Source of the DNA: Pseudomonas crudilactis | GTDB lineage: Bacteria; Pseudomonadota; Gammaproteobacteria; Pseudomonadales; Pseudomonadaceae | Assembly: GCF_013433315.1 (NCBI RefSeq) | Contig: NZ_WXVV01000001.1 | Span: forward strand, 372,001 to 436,000 | DNA length: 64,000 nucleotides | Reading direction: 5' to 3' | Shown here: piece after piece, positions 53,056 through 62,687 of the stretch | Layout: each line of letters starts with the position of its first letter | How positions within the stretch are numbered: position 1 is the stretch's first letter | The notes under the pieces: generated by a model | Seen by the model: only the letters and a program-made list of their open reading frames with translations | What the model was told of the DNA's origin: nothing | Database searches by the model: none | Translations under genes and position numbers: made by a program

Positions 53056-53102
53056 GGCCGAGCGCGCGGGAAGAACCCGCCGCCAGCCCAGGAAGACCGA
53101 AT

Positions 53103-54173
53103 ATGAACTCGTCCGTTTCTGCTCTGCCATTGTCCACCCTCGATTGCGCCAACGAAGCGCTGACCGTGCGTCTGCCCAGTTCGTTGCAACTCAAACAGCA
53201 ATTGCCCTTGAGCAATGCCTTGAGTCAACAAGTCGCCGCCCATCGCGAGGCGGTTCGCGCAATCCTCAACGGTGATGATCAACGTCTGCTGATAATCGTC
53301 GGCCCCTGCTCTATCCACGATCCCCAGTCTGCACTCGAATATGCCGGAAAACTGTCACGACTGGCCGAACAGGTCAGCGACAAAATGCTCCTGGTGATGC
53401 GAGCCTACGTCGAGAAGCCGCGCACTACCGTTGGCTGGAAAGGCCTGGCCTACGATCCGCATCTGGATGGCAGTGATGACATGGCCGCTGGCCTGGCACT
53501 GTCCCGTGAACTGATGCTGGAAATGATCCGCCTCGGTCTGCCCGTGGCGACCGAGCTGCTGCAACCCCTGGCGGCCGGCTACCTTGACGATCTGCTCAGT
53601 TGGGTTGCCATTGGCGCACGCACCACCGAATCTCAAATTCATCGCGAAATGGCCAGTGGTTTGAGCATGCCTGTAGGCTTCAAAAACGGCACTGACGGCG
53701 GCGCAGCCGTAGCTGTCGATGCCATGCGCTCGGCAGCCCATCCTCATCGGCATTTCGGAGTAGACAGCCAGGGTCACCCGGCGATCATTCAGACAGCAGG
53801 CAACCCTGATACTCATTTGGTCCTGCGCGGAGGTCATCACGGCCCCAATCATGATCGCGAGAGCATTGCCAGAATCCACGCTGACCTGAACCGACTGAAG
53901 GTCCCGAACCGGATCATGGTGGATTGCAGTCACGCCAACAGCGGCAAGGACCCATTACGCCAGCCAGGCATTTTCAATGAAGTCCTTGAGCAACGCTTGC
54001 AGGGCGATAGCTCTGTGATCGGCATGATGCTGGAGTCTCATCTGTTCGAAGGCTGTCAGCCGCTGAGTGCCTCGCTGCGGTACGGTGTATCGATCACCGA
54101 TGGCTGTCTCGGCTTTGACGCAACGCAACAATTGCTGCTTGATGCAGCTCAGCGTATTGACGCACACCACTGA
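53103..54173 (+). CDS. Class I 3-deoxy-7-phosphoheptulonate (DAHP) synthase
   Basis: 356 residues from ATG 53103 with AGGAAG upstream. It commits erythrose-4-phosphate and PEP to the shikimate pathway. Class I alpha signatures: LLIIVGPCSIHDPQSALEYA, EKPRTTVGWKGL, GARTTESQIHREMASG, MPVGFKNGTDG and VDCSHANSGK with metal ligands. Two aromatic-rich leader peptides and an attenuator precede it. Feedback type (Tyr, Phe or Trp) cannot be stated from sequence, so no symbol is given. It supplies chorismate, the substrate of the pap cluster at the other end of the window. Confidence 0.93.
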   Translation: MNSSVSALPLSTLDCANEALTVRLPSSLQLKQQLPLSNALSQQVAAHREAVRAILNGDDQRLLIIVGPCSIHDPQSALEYAGKLSRLAEQVSDKMLLVMRAYVEKPRTTVGWKGLAYDPHLDGSDDMAAGLALSRELMLEMIRLGLPVATELLQPLAAGYLDDLLSWVAIGARTTESQIHREMASGLSMPVGFKNGTDGGAAVAVDAMRSAAHPHRHFGVDSQGHPAIIQTAGNPDTHLVLRGGHHGPNHDRESIARIHADLNRLKVPNRIMVDCSHANSGKDPLRQPGIFNEVLEQRLQGDSSVIGMMLESHLFEGCQPLSASLRYGVSITDGCLGFDATQQLLLDAAQRIDAHH

Positions 54174-54183
54174 AATTGACGGC

Positions 54184-54215
54184 ACCACCCTCCGGTCAAA
54201 GAACCGGAGGGTGGT
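54184..54215. terminator. Bidirectional hairpin between convergent genes
   Basis: ACCACCCTCCGGT (54184-54196) pairs with ACCGGAGGGTGGT (54203-54215). It lacks a T-run on either side, so may be a transcription pause or stability element. Confidence 0.6.
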
Positions 54216-54224
54216 CCGCTACAG

Positions 54225-55304
54225 CTACGCCTCCAGCCGGACCTGCGTCACCGCAGAGTCCTGACTGACATCATCCAAACGCTCAACCGTATAGGCAACA
54301 CGCACGATCGAACCGTGATGCTCGCGCCAGAAGCGGTGTGGCACGATAAAGATAAGCGGCTTGCCGGCGGTTTCCCGCGTAATTTCGCGGTCATCGCGGT
54401 GATTGAATAAATCGCCATCACACTTGAGATAGACCAACTCGCCTTCTTGCGTCCGGGCATTGCCGATCACAACGGTGACGCCATCAATGCAATCCTGCAC
54501 CAATAACACGCCATCCTCAGCTTCAAGCACATCGGGCGCGTCCAGTTGACCATGCAGCAAGGCGCTGATGAGAACTCTCGCAGGATCGGATTCGAGCACC
54601 GCCCCACCCTCTCGCTCGACTCGATAGCGTACCGTCACCTCGCCTCCAAGATGTGCTGCTATGTACTCACGCGGGATCCAGAATGACAAGGTGTCGGCAA
54701 CAGCGAAGGCTTCGACCTTCAACCGATCACTGAATGATAGTGGCGAGGTGTCTCCAGACCACATCAACGCAATGTGGTCACCTGCCGTCATTTGGGCATA
54801 AGGCTGGAGAGTGACGAGAGCACCTTCCGTGACGCGTGCCGGATCCAGTGTCCCGGCGACTGCGTCCACAATATGAGGAGCCAGCAGTTGCGGCCGTGTA
54901 TCACCGACAGACAATTGCACGCGCGCAGACGATGCGGGCTCGGTCAGGCCGGCGCTGAAAAGTGTCCAGTAAACCTCCAGTGAACCGCCATCCAGTGCAG
55001 CAATATGCAGCCCCTTGATCACGAAAATGATGTCTTTGCCAACCTGGGCCTCACTGACATGCCGCGTCATTTCGTGGTGATAGGCGAAGCCCTCTATATC
55101 AAGCCCTTCCCAGCGCAAAAGCAACTGATCGCCAGACGCCATGTTCGGATAAGGGGCAATACGGACGACGACCTTGCCCAGCGAAGGATCAAGTACGCGC
55201 CCTTCCCGCGCTTCGAGTGTCGCTGCCGGCAGCAACACTTTGGCGGCGAGAGGGCTGGCGGGGTGGCGCATCCGGTAGCAAAACTCGATTTCATGCGTGT
55301 TCAT
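54225..55304 (-). CDS. Hypothetical beta-rich repeat protein
   Basis: 359 residues from ATG 55304 (GGAG seven bases upstream); the longer frame to 55529 has no support. It contains about three similar modules, each with VTEGALVTLQPYAQMTAGDH or KVVVRIAPYPNMASGDQLLL, VEAFAVADTLSFWIP or GKDIIFVIKGL, and VTVRYRVE or LEVYWTLF, i.e. Ig-like beta domains. No signal peptide. Resembles Pseudomonas proteins of unknown function that are possibly secreted by other routes. Confidence 0.7.
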   Translation of the reverse strand: MNTHEIEFCYRMRHPASPLAAKVLLPAATLEAREGRVLDPSLGKVVVRIAPYPNMASGDQLLLRWEGLDIEGFAYHHEMTRHVSEAQVGKDIIFVIKGLHIAALDGGSLEVYWTLFSAGLTEPASSARVQLSVGDTRPQLLAPHIVDAVAGTLDPARVTEGALVTLQPYAQMTAGDHIALMWSGDTSPLSFSDRLKVEAFAVADTLSFWIPREYIAAHLGGEVTVRYRVEREGGAVLESDPARVLISALLHGQLDAPDVLEAEDGVLLVQDCIDGVTVVIGNARTQEGELVYLKCDGDLFNHRDDREITRETAGKPLIFIVPHRFWREHHGSIVRVAYTVERLDDVSQDSAVTQVRLEA

Positions 55305-55638
55305 TGTTGGCTCCATGCCTTGGACTAACGCTGCCTTCATTGACGACGTCGACAGCCAACATTCAACGCGATTGTTCGTGCTCTGGATATCAGCCCGATA
55401 CGCCGCAGACACGAGGTAAAAGCTACGAGCCCAGTAGGCAACCGACGCTAAATCGACTTCGGCCAGGCGCGAGACCGCCAGATCTTCCGATTTGGACTTC
55501 CCAAGTATCCGAAAAATCATACAGCCCATAGTCCAGATTCAACGGGCAAGTGAAGCCTCTTCTTACTTCTTAAACGAGTTGTGTGTTTTAGAGTGGCCCA
55601 CAGATTTCCCGATGAACTTCTGAGAAAAAGGTAAGAAC
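55305..55638. other. Intergenic region before the lipase gene
   Basis: Divergent promoters of the beta-rich protein (-) and lipase (+) should lie here. The frame of the beta-rich protein stays open to 55529, but I see no ribosome site or typical codon use in that part. No RNA gene or repeat seen. Confidence 0.4.
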
Positions 55639-56517
55639 ATGCAACGGAATGCTACAACTCGTTATCCCATCCTTCTGGTACACGGCCTGTTCGGATTTGA
55701 ACGCATCGCCCATTTCGAGCTGTTCCATGACGTTAAGAGCGCCCTGAAAGCGGCTGGCAACCGAGTGTTCGTTCCCCACCTCAGCGCAACCCACGACAAT
55801 GAAGTCAGGGGTGAGCAACTGTTGAAGCAGATCGATAGTGTCCTGCGTGGCACGCGTGCCAGAAAGGTCAATCTCATCGGGCACAGCCAGGGGGCTTTGG
55901 CTGCACGATACGCTGCAGCGCTTGCGCCAGACGCCGTCGCCTCGGTGACTTCAGTCAGCGGCCCGAACCACGGTTCGGAACTGGCGGACTTCCTGCGCAA
56001 GGCGCTGGTGCCAGGCCGACTACCGGAAATCGTCGCGCAAAACGTGGCAACACTGTTTGCCGATTTTCTGTCACTGCTCAGCGGTAGCGTAACGCTGCCG
56101 CAAAATGCACTGGCAGCGCTCAATGGACTGACAACCGAGGGCGTGGGCACTTTCAACGACAAGTTCCCCCAAGGGCTGCCCGGCACCTGGGGCGGGCATG
56201 GCGCAGCAAAGGTCAATGGCGTGCACTATTACTCGTGGAGCGGGGTGCTGCCGACAAACGAGACAAACGAGCTGCCGATTTGCGACCCGGTACGAGGCGT
56301 TTGCCAGGCGCTGTCACAATATTTCATGACTGAAGGAGAACAGAATGACGGTTTCGTCGGGCGTTTCAGCTCTCATCTGGGGCAAGTGATCCGTTCCGAC
56401 TATCCGCTGGATCACCTGAGCAGTCTGCGCCGCAGTGCTGGCGTGGCCAACCGCGAACTCGATCCGATTGATCTTTACGTTGAACACGCCGCGCGCCTGC
56501 GAACTGCGAATCTCTGA
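55639..56517 (+). CDS. Triacylglycerol lipase (alpha/beta hydrolase)
   Basis: 292 residues without a signal peptide, starting MQRNATTRYPILLVHGLFGF. Oxyanion-hole HGLFGF, nucleophile LIGHSQGALAARY and SVSGPNHGSELADF, as in family I.1 Pseudomonas lipases. Acid and His: NDGFVGRFSSHLGQVI (Asp) and YPLDHLSSL (His). No lipase foldase (lif) gene is adjacent. Probably cytoplasmic or secreted unassisted. Confidence 0.9.
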   Translation: MQRNATTRYPILLVHGLFGFERIAHFELFHDVKSALKAAGNRVFVPHLSATHDNEVRGEQLLKQIDSVLRGTRARKVNLIGHSQGALAARYAAALAPDAVASVTSVSGPNHGSELADFLRKALVPGRLPEIVAQNVATLFADFLSLLSGSVTLPQNALAALNGLTTEGVGTFNDKFPQGLPGTWGGHGAAKVNGVHYYSWSGVLPTNETNELPICDPVRGVCQALSQYFMTEGEQNDGFVGRFSSHLGQVIRSDYPLDHLSSLRRSAGVANRELDPIDLYVEHAARLRTANL

Positions 56518-56613
56518 TCAGCCCACAACCCTGCGAACGGAACTTTGCCGAGAATTCGCCCACTGAATCCGGTAGGCTCCACACTTTACTGAAATAGACT
56601 GGAGAGTTTCCCC

Positions 56614-56895
56614 ATGGCAAAAGCCACTGCCCGCCACATCCTTGTTGCCAGCGAAGACAAGTGCAACGAACTGAAGGCCCAGATCGAAGGCGGCGCCGAT
56701 TTCGCCGAAGTCGCCAAGGCCAACTCCACCTGCCCGTCCAGCCGTCAGGGCGGTGATCTGGGTTCGTTCGGTCCTGGCCAGATGGTCAAGGAATTTGACA
56801 CCGTGGTTTTCAGCGCGCCAATCAACGTCGTGCAAGGCCCGGTCAAAACCCAGTTCGGTTATCACCTGCTGGAAGTTACCAGCCGTCAGGACTGA
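56614..56895 (+). CDS. ppiC: Parvulin-type peptidyl-prolyl isomerase
   Basis: 93 residues, a stand-alone PpiC domain: MAKATARHILVASEDKCNEL, STCPSSRQGGDLGSFGPGQM and TQFGYHLLEVTSR at the C-terminus. Cytoplasmic, catalyses prolyl cis/trans isomerisation. ACTGGAGAG precedes the ATG. Followed by a terminator. Confidence 0.95.
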   Translation: MAKATARHILVASEDKCNELKAQIEGGADFAEVAKANSTCPSSRQGGDLGSFGPGQMVKEFDTVVFSAPINVVQGPVKTQFGYHLLEVTSRQD

Positions 56896-56916
56896 TCCGT
56901 CACCTGATTGCCAGCC

Positions 56917-56947
56917 AACGGCCCGCCTTCTGGTGGGCCGTTGTGTT
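56917..56947 (+). terminator. Intrinsic terminator of ppiC
   Basis: AACGGCCCGCC (56917-56927) pairs with GGTGGGCCGTT (56932-56942) through one G-U, followed by GTGTTT. Confidence 0.75.
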
Positions 56948-57028
56948 TCAGTTACATATACGGCTGGCGACTGGCGTGCCTCTCGCGTACAACTTGCGCT
57001 TATCGATTTCCCGGTTCCTAGGCTGACA

Positions 57029-58897
57029 ATGCGACTGGTTTTCCCCACATTGATGCTCACCGCCCTAGCCCTCCTGTCGGGCGCCGCTGGTGTGAACGCG
57101 GCCCCGCAACATGCGTTGACCGTTTATGGCGAACCCGCCAAATACCCTGCCGGTTTCAGTCATTTCGACTACACCAACCTGCAGGCTCCCAAGGGTGGGA
57201 CGATGCGCCGCTCGGCGATTGAAATCGGTCACTTCGACCACGTCCTTCCTTATATCGACAAAGGCATCGGCGTCACCCAGATTGACGGCATGCTGTACTC
57301 GCCACTGGCCCAGCGCTCAATGGACGAGCCTTACACCGTCTACGGCCTGGTTGCGCAAAAGATGGAGCGCTCGGACGACGGTCTGTCGTTGCGTTTCTTC
57401 ATCAATCCCAAAGCCCGTTTCGCCGACGGCAAACCTATCACTGCACAAGACGTGCGCTACACCTATGACCTGCTGATGACCCAAGGCAGCCTGCGCTATC
57501 GCACGCAGTTCGCCGACGTCAAAGGCGTCGCGGTCGAAGCACCGCTGACAGTACGATTTGACTTCAAAAGCAACGAAAACCGCACCCTTGCCCTGGATAT
57601 CGCGACCCTGCCGGTGCTTCCCGAGCACTGGTGGAAGAGCCGCGATTTCGCCGGCGGTGGAGGTTACGAGCCGCCATTGGGCAGCGGCCCCTATCGCGTC
57701 GGCAAAGTCGATTCGGGGCGCAGCATCACCTTCGAGCGCAATCCGGATTGGTGGGGCAAGGACCTGCCGGTCAGTCGCGGCCTCTACAATTTCGATCACT
57801 TCAGTATTGAGTATTTCGGCGATACCGACGTCGCGCGCCAGGTGCTGCGCGGTGGCGCCTACGACTATAACCGTGAGTTCTCCGCCACCGGTTATTCGAT
57901 CGGCTATGACAGCCCGGCGTTGAGTGACGGGCGCTTGCAAAAGGCCCACCTGGCCACTGAAGCGCCGCAATCGGCCCAGGGCTTTGTGTTCAACCTGCAA
58001 AAGCCGGTATTCAAGGATCGTCGCGTACGCCAGGCTCTGGCGATGTTGTGGGACTTCGAATGGAGCAACCGGCAGATGATGCGCAATCTGTACATCCGCC
58101 AGCAAAGCTACTTTTCCAACACCGATCTCGCGGCTCGGCAATTGCCCGATGCCCAAGAGCTGAAAATCCTTGAGCCATTGCGTGGGCAGGTGCCCGATGA
58201 AGTCTTCACACAAGTCTTCGAGGCACCGAAAACCGATGGTAGCGGCCTGATCCGTGACAAACAGTTGCAAGCCCTTGAACTGCTCGAGCAGGCCGGCTGG
58301 AAACCCGATGGCGATCGACTGGTAAATGCCGAAGATGAGCCGCTGAGTTTTACTTTCCTGGTCAGCCAGAACGGCATGGATCGTCTGTTGCTGCCATACA
58401 AGCGCACACTGAAACAGATCGGCATCGAGCTCAATATCCGGCGCATCGACTCCTCGCAATATGTCAATCGACTGATGAGTCGCGACTACGACATGATCGT
58501 CACCGGTTACCCCGTCACCACGGCTCCCGGTGGCGAGTTGCTCAACTATTTTGGTTCCGCCTCAGCCAACGACCCGGGGGCCAACAATTATATGGTGTTG
58601 AAAAACCCGGCGGTCGATACCTTGATCAACGGCCTGATCCGCGCTTCGACCCAATCCGACATGCTGCACTACGCGCACGCGCTCGATCGGGTCCTGCAAT
58701 GGAATTACTACTGGATTCCCAATTACTACCCGCCCGGCACCTCGACGGTCTGGTGGAACCGATTCGGGATTCCGTCGGTGCAGGCAAGTAATGACGAGGC
58801 CATCGAGAGCTGGTGGGAAATCAGCAGCACACCGCTGACCAATCAGCAGATGACGGCTGAAAAAATCGCTCGTGGCAGACCCGGAGGGCCGCACTGA
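57029..58897 (+). CDS. yejA: Peptide ABC transporter substrate-binding protein (YejA-like)
   Basis: 622 residues from ATG 57029 with Sec signal [20 protein letters not shown] and cleavage near NAAPQ. SBP_bac_5 family: [40 protein letters not shown], and [20 protein letters not shown]. Binds peptides in the periplasm for YejBEF; homologues mediate microcin C uptake and peptide import. The stop overlaps yejB as TGATG. Confidence 0.9.
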   Translation: MRLVFPTLMLTALALLSGAAGVNAAPQHALTVYGEPAKYPAGFSHFDYTNLQAPKGGTMRRSAIEIGHFDHVLPYIDKGIGVTQIDGMLYSPLAQRSMDEPYTVYGLVAQKMERSDDGLSLRFFINPKARFADGKPITAQDVRYTYDLLMTQGSLRYRTQFADVKGVAVEAPLTVRFDFKSNENRTLALDIATLPVLPEHWWKSRDFAGGGGYEPPLGSGPYRVGKVDSGRSITFERNPDWWGKDLPVSRGLYNFDHFSIEYFGDTDVARQVLRGGAYDYNREFSATGYSIGYDSPALSDGRLQKAHLATEAPQSAQGFVFNLQKPVFKDRRVRQALAMLWDFEWSNRQMMRNLYIRQQSYFSNTDLAARQLPDAQELKILEPLRGQVPDEVFTQVFEAPKTDGSGLIRDKQLQALELLEQAGWKPDGDRLVNAEDEPLSFTFLVSQNGMDRLLLPYKRTLKQIGIELNIRRIDSSQYVNRLMSRDYDMIVTGYPVTTAPGGELLNYFGSASANDPGANNYMVLKNPAVDTLINGLIRASTQSDMLHYAHALDRVLQWNYYWIPNYYPPGTSTVWWNRFGIPSVQASNDEAIESWWEISSTPLTNQQMTAEKIARGRPGGPH

Positions 58898-59958
58898 TGT
58901 GGGGTTACATACTGCGGCGCCTGCTGCTGATCATTCCGACGCTGGTGATCATTCTGCTGGTCAATTTCGTGATCATCCAGGCCGCGCCTGGTGGCCCGGT
59001 AGAACAGGCCATCGCCCATCTGCAAGGGATCGGCGGCGCCAGTGTCGGTGGCGGTGCCAGCGAAACCATGAGCGGCACCTCCCGCGCCAGTCGAGGTCTC
59101 GATCCGCAACTGATCAAGGACATCGAAAAACAGTACGGCTTCGACAAACCGGCCCATGAACGCCTGTGGCTGATGCTGAAGAACTACGCACAACTGGATT
59201 TCGGCAAAAGCTTTTTCCGTGGCGCAACGGTCACCGACCTGATCCTGGAAAAAATGCCGGTAACCATTTCCCTCGGGCTATGGGCTACGTTGATCACCTA
59301 TCTGGTGTCGATCCCGCTGGGGATCCGCAAGGCTGTGCACCATGGCAGTCATTTCGATATCTGGAGCAGCACCGCGATCATCATCGGCTACGCGATGCCG
59401 GCGTTTCTGTTTGCGATGTTCCTGATCGTGGTATTCGCCGGTGGAACGTCATTGAACTGGTTTCCGGTGCGCGGGCTGGTGTCGGACAACTTCGAATCGC
59501 TGTCGACACTGGGCAAGATCGCCGATTATTTCTGGCATCTGGTTCTGCCGGTAACGGCGCTGGTGATCGGTGGGTTCGCCACGCTGACCATCCTGACCAA
59601 AAACTCGTTTCTCAATGAAATCACTCGCCAGTACGTGGTCACCGCGCGCGCCAAAGGCCTGAGCGAACGCCGCGTGCTATACGGCCATGTGTTCCGCAAC
59701 GCCATGTTGTTGGTGGTATCGGGCATTCCCCAAGCGTTCATCAGCGTGTTCTTTGCCGGCTCCTTGCTGATCGAAGTGATCTTCTCCCTCGACGGCCTCG
59801 GTCGCATGAGTTATGAAGCGGCCGTCTCCCGGGATTACCCGGTGGTGTTTGGCTCTCTGTTCATCTTCACCCTGTTTGGCCTGCTGATAAAACTGATCGG
59901 CGACTTGTGTTACACCCTCGTCGATCCGCGCATCGACTTCGCCGCGAGGAACGCCTGA
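58897..59958 (+). CDS. yejB: Peptide ABC transporter permease (YejB)
   Basis: 353 residues, six membrane segments; starts [20 protein letters not shown] as is typical. DppB/OppB-family EAA loop [20 protein letters not shown]. The region with Gly/Ser/Ala after the first helix ([20 protein letters not shown]) is periplasmic. Coupled to yejA and yejE by TGATG junctions. Confidence 0.94.
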   Translation: MWGYILRRLLLIIPTLVIILLVNFVIIQAAPGGPVEQAIAHLQGIGGASVGGGASETMSGTSRASRGLDPQLIKDIEKQYGFDKPAHERLWLMLKNYAQLDFGKSFFRGATVTDLILEKMPVTISLGLWATLITYLVSIPLGIRKAVHHGSHFDIWSSTAIIIGYAMPAFLFAMFLIVVFAGGTSLNWFPVRGLVSDNFESLSTLGKIADYFWHLVLPVTALVIGGFATLTILTKNSFLNEITRQYVVTARAKGLSERRVLYGHVFRNAMLLVVSGIPQAFISVFFAGSLLIEVIFSLDGLGRMSYEAAVSRDYPVVFGSLFIFTLFGLLIKLIGDLCYTLVDPRIDFAARNA

Positions 59959-60980
59959 TGTTCAAGCTCTCGCCTTTGGGCCGTCGCCGTTTCGAGCGCT
60001 TCAAGAAAAACCGTCGTGGCTGGTGGTCGTTGTGGCTGTTTATCGGGCTGTTTGTGCTCACCTTGGGCGGCGAGCTGATTGCCAATGACAAACCGTTGGT
60101 GGTCAGCTATCAGGGCCAGTGGTACTTCCCGGTACTCAAGCGCCACACCGAGCAGGAGTTCGGCGGGCAACTGCCGTTCCAGGCCGATTATCGCAGCGAC
60201 TATGTGCAGAATCTGATTCGCAAGGACGGTGGCTGGCTGCTGTTCCCGCCGATTCCATTCAGTGACGACACGCCGAACTACGACCTCAACAAACCGGCGC
60301 CGAGCCCGCCGACGTCAGTCAACTGGCTGGGCACTGACGACCAGTCGCGGGATGTGCTGGCGCGGGTGATTTTTGGCGCGCGGGTGTCGATTCTGTTTGC
60401 CTTGATGCTGACCTTTGTCAGCGCGCTGATCGGCATCGCCGCCGGGGCATTGCAAGGCTACTACGGCGGCTGGGTCGATCTGCTCGGGCAACGCGTGCTG
60501 GAAGTCTGGTCGGGGCTGCCGGTGTTGTACCTGCTGATCATCCTCTCTGGTTTCGTCGAGCCGAATTTCTGGTGGTTGCTGGGGATCATGGCGCTGTTTT
60601 CATGGTTAGCGCTGGTGGATGTGGTGCGCGCCGAGTTCTTGCGCGGGCGCAATCTGGAGTACGTCAAAGCCGCCCGCGCGCTGGGCTTGAGTGATCGCAA
60701 AGTGATCTTCCGGCACATTCTGCCCAATGCCATGAACGCGACACTGAGCTACTTGCCGTTCATTCTGACCGGGGCGATTTCCACCCTTACCGCGCTGGAT
60801 TTCCTTGGTTTCGGCATGCCCGCCGGCAGCGCCTCGCTGGGTGAGCTGATCGGTCAGGGCAAACAGAATCTGCAAGCACCGTGGCTCGGGTTGACGGCAT
60901 TTTTCACCCTGGCGCTGATCCTTTCTTTATTGGTGTTCATCGGCGAAGCGTTACGTGACGCGTTCGACCCTCGATCCTGA
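59958..60980 (+). CDS. yejE: Peptide ABC transporter permease (YejE)
   Basis: 340 residues from the ATG at 59958 overlapping the yejB stop; the longer frame from 59907 is internal to yejB. Starts [20 protein letters not shown], six membrane segments. DppC-family EAA loop VKAARALGLSDRKVIFRHIL. It has a large periplasmic loop after the first helix (about 40-130), typical of YejE. Confidence 0.94.
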   Translation: MFKLSPLGRRRFERFKKNRRGWWSLWLFIGLFVLTLGGELIANDKPLVVSYQGQWYFPVLKRHTEQEFGGQLPFQADYRSDYVQNLIRKDGGWLLFPPIPFSDDTPNYDLNKPAPSPPTSVNWLGTDDQSRDVLARVIFGARVSILFALMLTFVSALIGIAAGALQGYYGGWVDLLGQRVLEVWSGLPVLYLLIILSGFVEPNFWWLLGIMALFSWLALVDVVRAEFLRGRNLEYVKAARALGLSDRKVIFRHILPNAMNATLSYLPFILTGAISTLTALDFLGFGMPAGSASLGELIGQGKQNLQAPWLGLTAFFTLALILSLLVFIGEALRDAFDPRS

Positions 60981-60989
60981 AGCGTGGCC

Positions 60990-62564
60990 ATGACTGACAA
61001 CCTGATTGAAATCCGTAACCTCAACGTTGCCTTCCATGGCCAGAGCGTGGTCCGCGACCTGTGCCTGGACATTCGCCCCGGTGAGTGTCTGGCCCTGGTT
61101 GGCGAGTCGGGCTCAGGCAAATCGGTGACCGCCCATTCGATTCTGCAATTGCTGCCCGAAAGCGAAGCGCAAACCACTGGCAGCATTCGCTATCGCGGAC
61201 AGGAATTGATCGGTGCCGATCCCAAGGTCTTGCGCGAACTGCGCGGCAACCGCATCGCCATGATCTTTCAGGAGCCGATGACCTCGCTCAATCCGCTGCA
61301 CACCATCGAAAAACAGATCGGAGAAACGCTACTGTTGCACCGCGGCCTCGGTGGCAAAGCAGCGCAGGCGCGCATCCTCGAACTGCTCGGTCTGGTGGGC
61401 ATCCAGAAACCCAAGGAACGCCTCAAGGCCTATCCGCATCAACTCTCCGGCGGGCAACGGCAACGGGTGATGATCGCCATGGCCCTGGCCTGCGAACCGG
61501 AACTGTTGATCGCCGACGAACCGACCACCGCGCTTGATGTGACGGTGCAGCGCAAAATTCTCCTGCTGCTCAAGTCCTTGCAACAACGCCTGGGCATGTC
61601 GCTGCTGCTGATCAGCCACGACCTCAATCTGGTGCGCAGCATTGCGCAGCGTGTCTGCGTGATGAAGGCTGGGGAAATCGTCGAGCAGGCACCCTGCGAA
61701 ACCCTGTTTACCGAGCCGAAGCATCCTTACAGCTGTGTGTTGCTCAACGCCGAACCGGAAGGTGAAGCGCTGCCTCGGGATGAGCGCGAGAACGTACTGG
61801 AAGTTGAAGATCTGCGGGTCGAATTCGTTGTCGGTGGCGGGCTTTTTCAGCGCAAAAAGTACTTTTGCGCGGTGGACGGTATCAGCCTGAACATTCAACG
61901 CGGCAAGACGTTGGGCATCGTGGGGGAATCCGGTTCAGGCAAATCGACGCTCGGTCAGGCAATCCTGCGCTTGCTCGATTCCCAGGGCAGCATCCGCTTC
62001 CAGGGCGAAGCGCTCGATGGCCTCGATCAGAAAGAATTACGACCGTGGCGGCGGCAGATGCAGGTGGTGTTTCAGGACCCCTTCGGCAGCCTCAGCCCGC
62101 GAATGTCAGTGGCGCAGATCATCAGCGAAGGCCTGGAAGTGCATTGCGAGTCGACCGCCGAAGAATGCGATGAACAAGTGATCCGCGTGCTCAAGGAAGT
62201 CGGCCTCGACCCGCAGAGTCGCCATCGCTATCCGCACGAGTTTTCCGGTGGCCAGCGCCAGCGCATCGCGATCGCCCGGGCATTAGTACTCAAACCGGCG
62301 CTGATCCTGCTAGACGAACCGACTTCGGCGCTTGACCGTACGGTGCAAAAACAAGTGGTCGCCCTGCTCCGCCAGCTTCAGGAAAAACACGGTCTGACCT
62401 ACCTGTTCATCAGCCATGACCTGGCAGTGGTGCGCGCGCTGGCCCACGATATGATCGTGATCAAGGACGGCAAAGTGGTAGAGCGTGGTGCCAGTCATGA
62501 TGTGTTTGACGCGCCGCAGCATCCGTATACCAAAGAGCTGTTGGCGGCGGCGCATCCGGGTTAG
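60990..62564 (+). CDS. yejF: Peptide ABC transporter, fused double ATPase (YejF)
   Basis: 524 residues from ATG 60990; an in-frame GTG lies two codons upstream. Two ABC domains: first with [21 protein letters not shown] and [12 protein letters not shown]; second with [21 protein letters not shown] and [11 protein letters not shown]. Drives the YejABE importer. It is the last gene of the operon; no good terminator follows within 100 bases. Confidence 0.95.
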   Translation: MTDNLIEIRNLNVAFHGQSVVRDLCLDIRPGECLALVGESGSGKSVTAHSILQLLPESEAQTTGSIRYRGQELIGADPKVLRELRGNRIAMIFQEPMTSLNPLHTIEKQIGETLLLHRGLGGKAAQARILELLGLVGIQKPKERLKAYPHQLSGGQRQRVMIAMALACEPELLIADEPTTALDVTVQRKILLLLKSLQQRLGMSLLLISHDLNLVRSIAQRVCVMKAGEIVEQAPCETLFTEPKHPYSCVLLNAEPEGEALPRDERENVLEVEDLRVEFVVGGGLFQRKKYFCAVDGISLNIQRGKTLGIVGESGSGKSTLGQAILRLLDSQGSIRFQGEALDGLDQKELRPWRRQMQVVFQDPFGSLSPRMSVAQIISEGLEVHCESTAEECDEQVIRVLKEVGLDPQSRHRYPHEFSGGQRQRIAIARALVLKPALILLDEPTSALDRTVQKQVVALLRQLQEKHGLTYLFISHDLAVVRALAHDMIVIKDGKVVERGASHDVFDAPQHPYTKELLAAAHPG

Positions 62565-62687
62565 GCATGATCCGGGCAAGTCGAACAACTAACAGGCTCC
62601 ATTCCTGCAATGAAATGCGTTTCAAGTGCAGGAGTGAGCCTGCTCGCGATGGCGTCACAACAGGCGAAATACCTCAGGATCTGCCAG

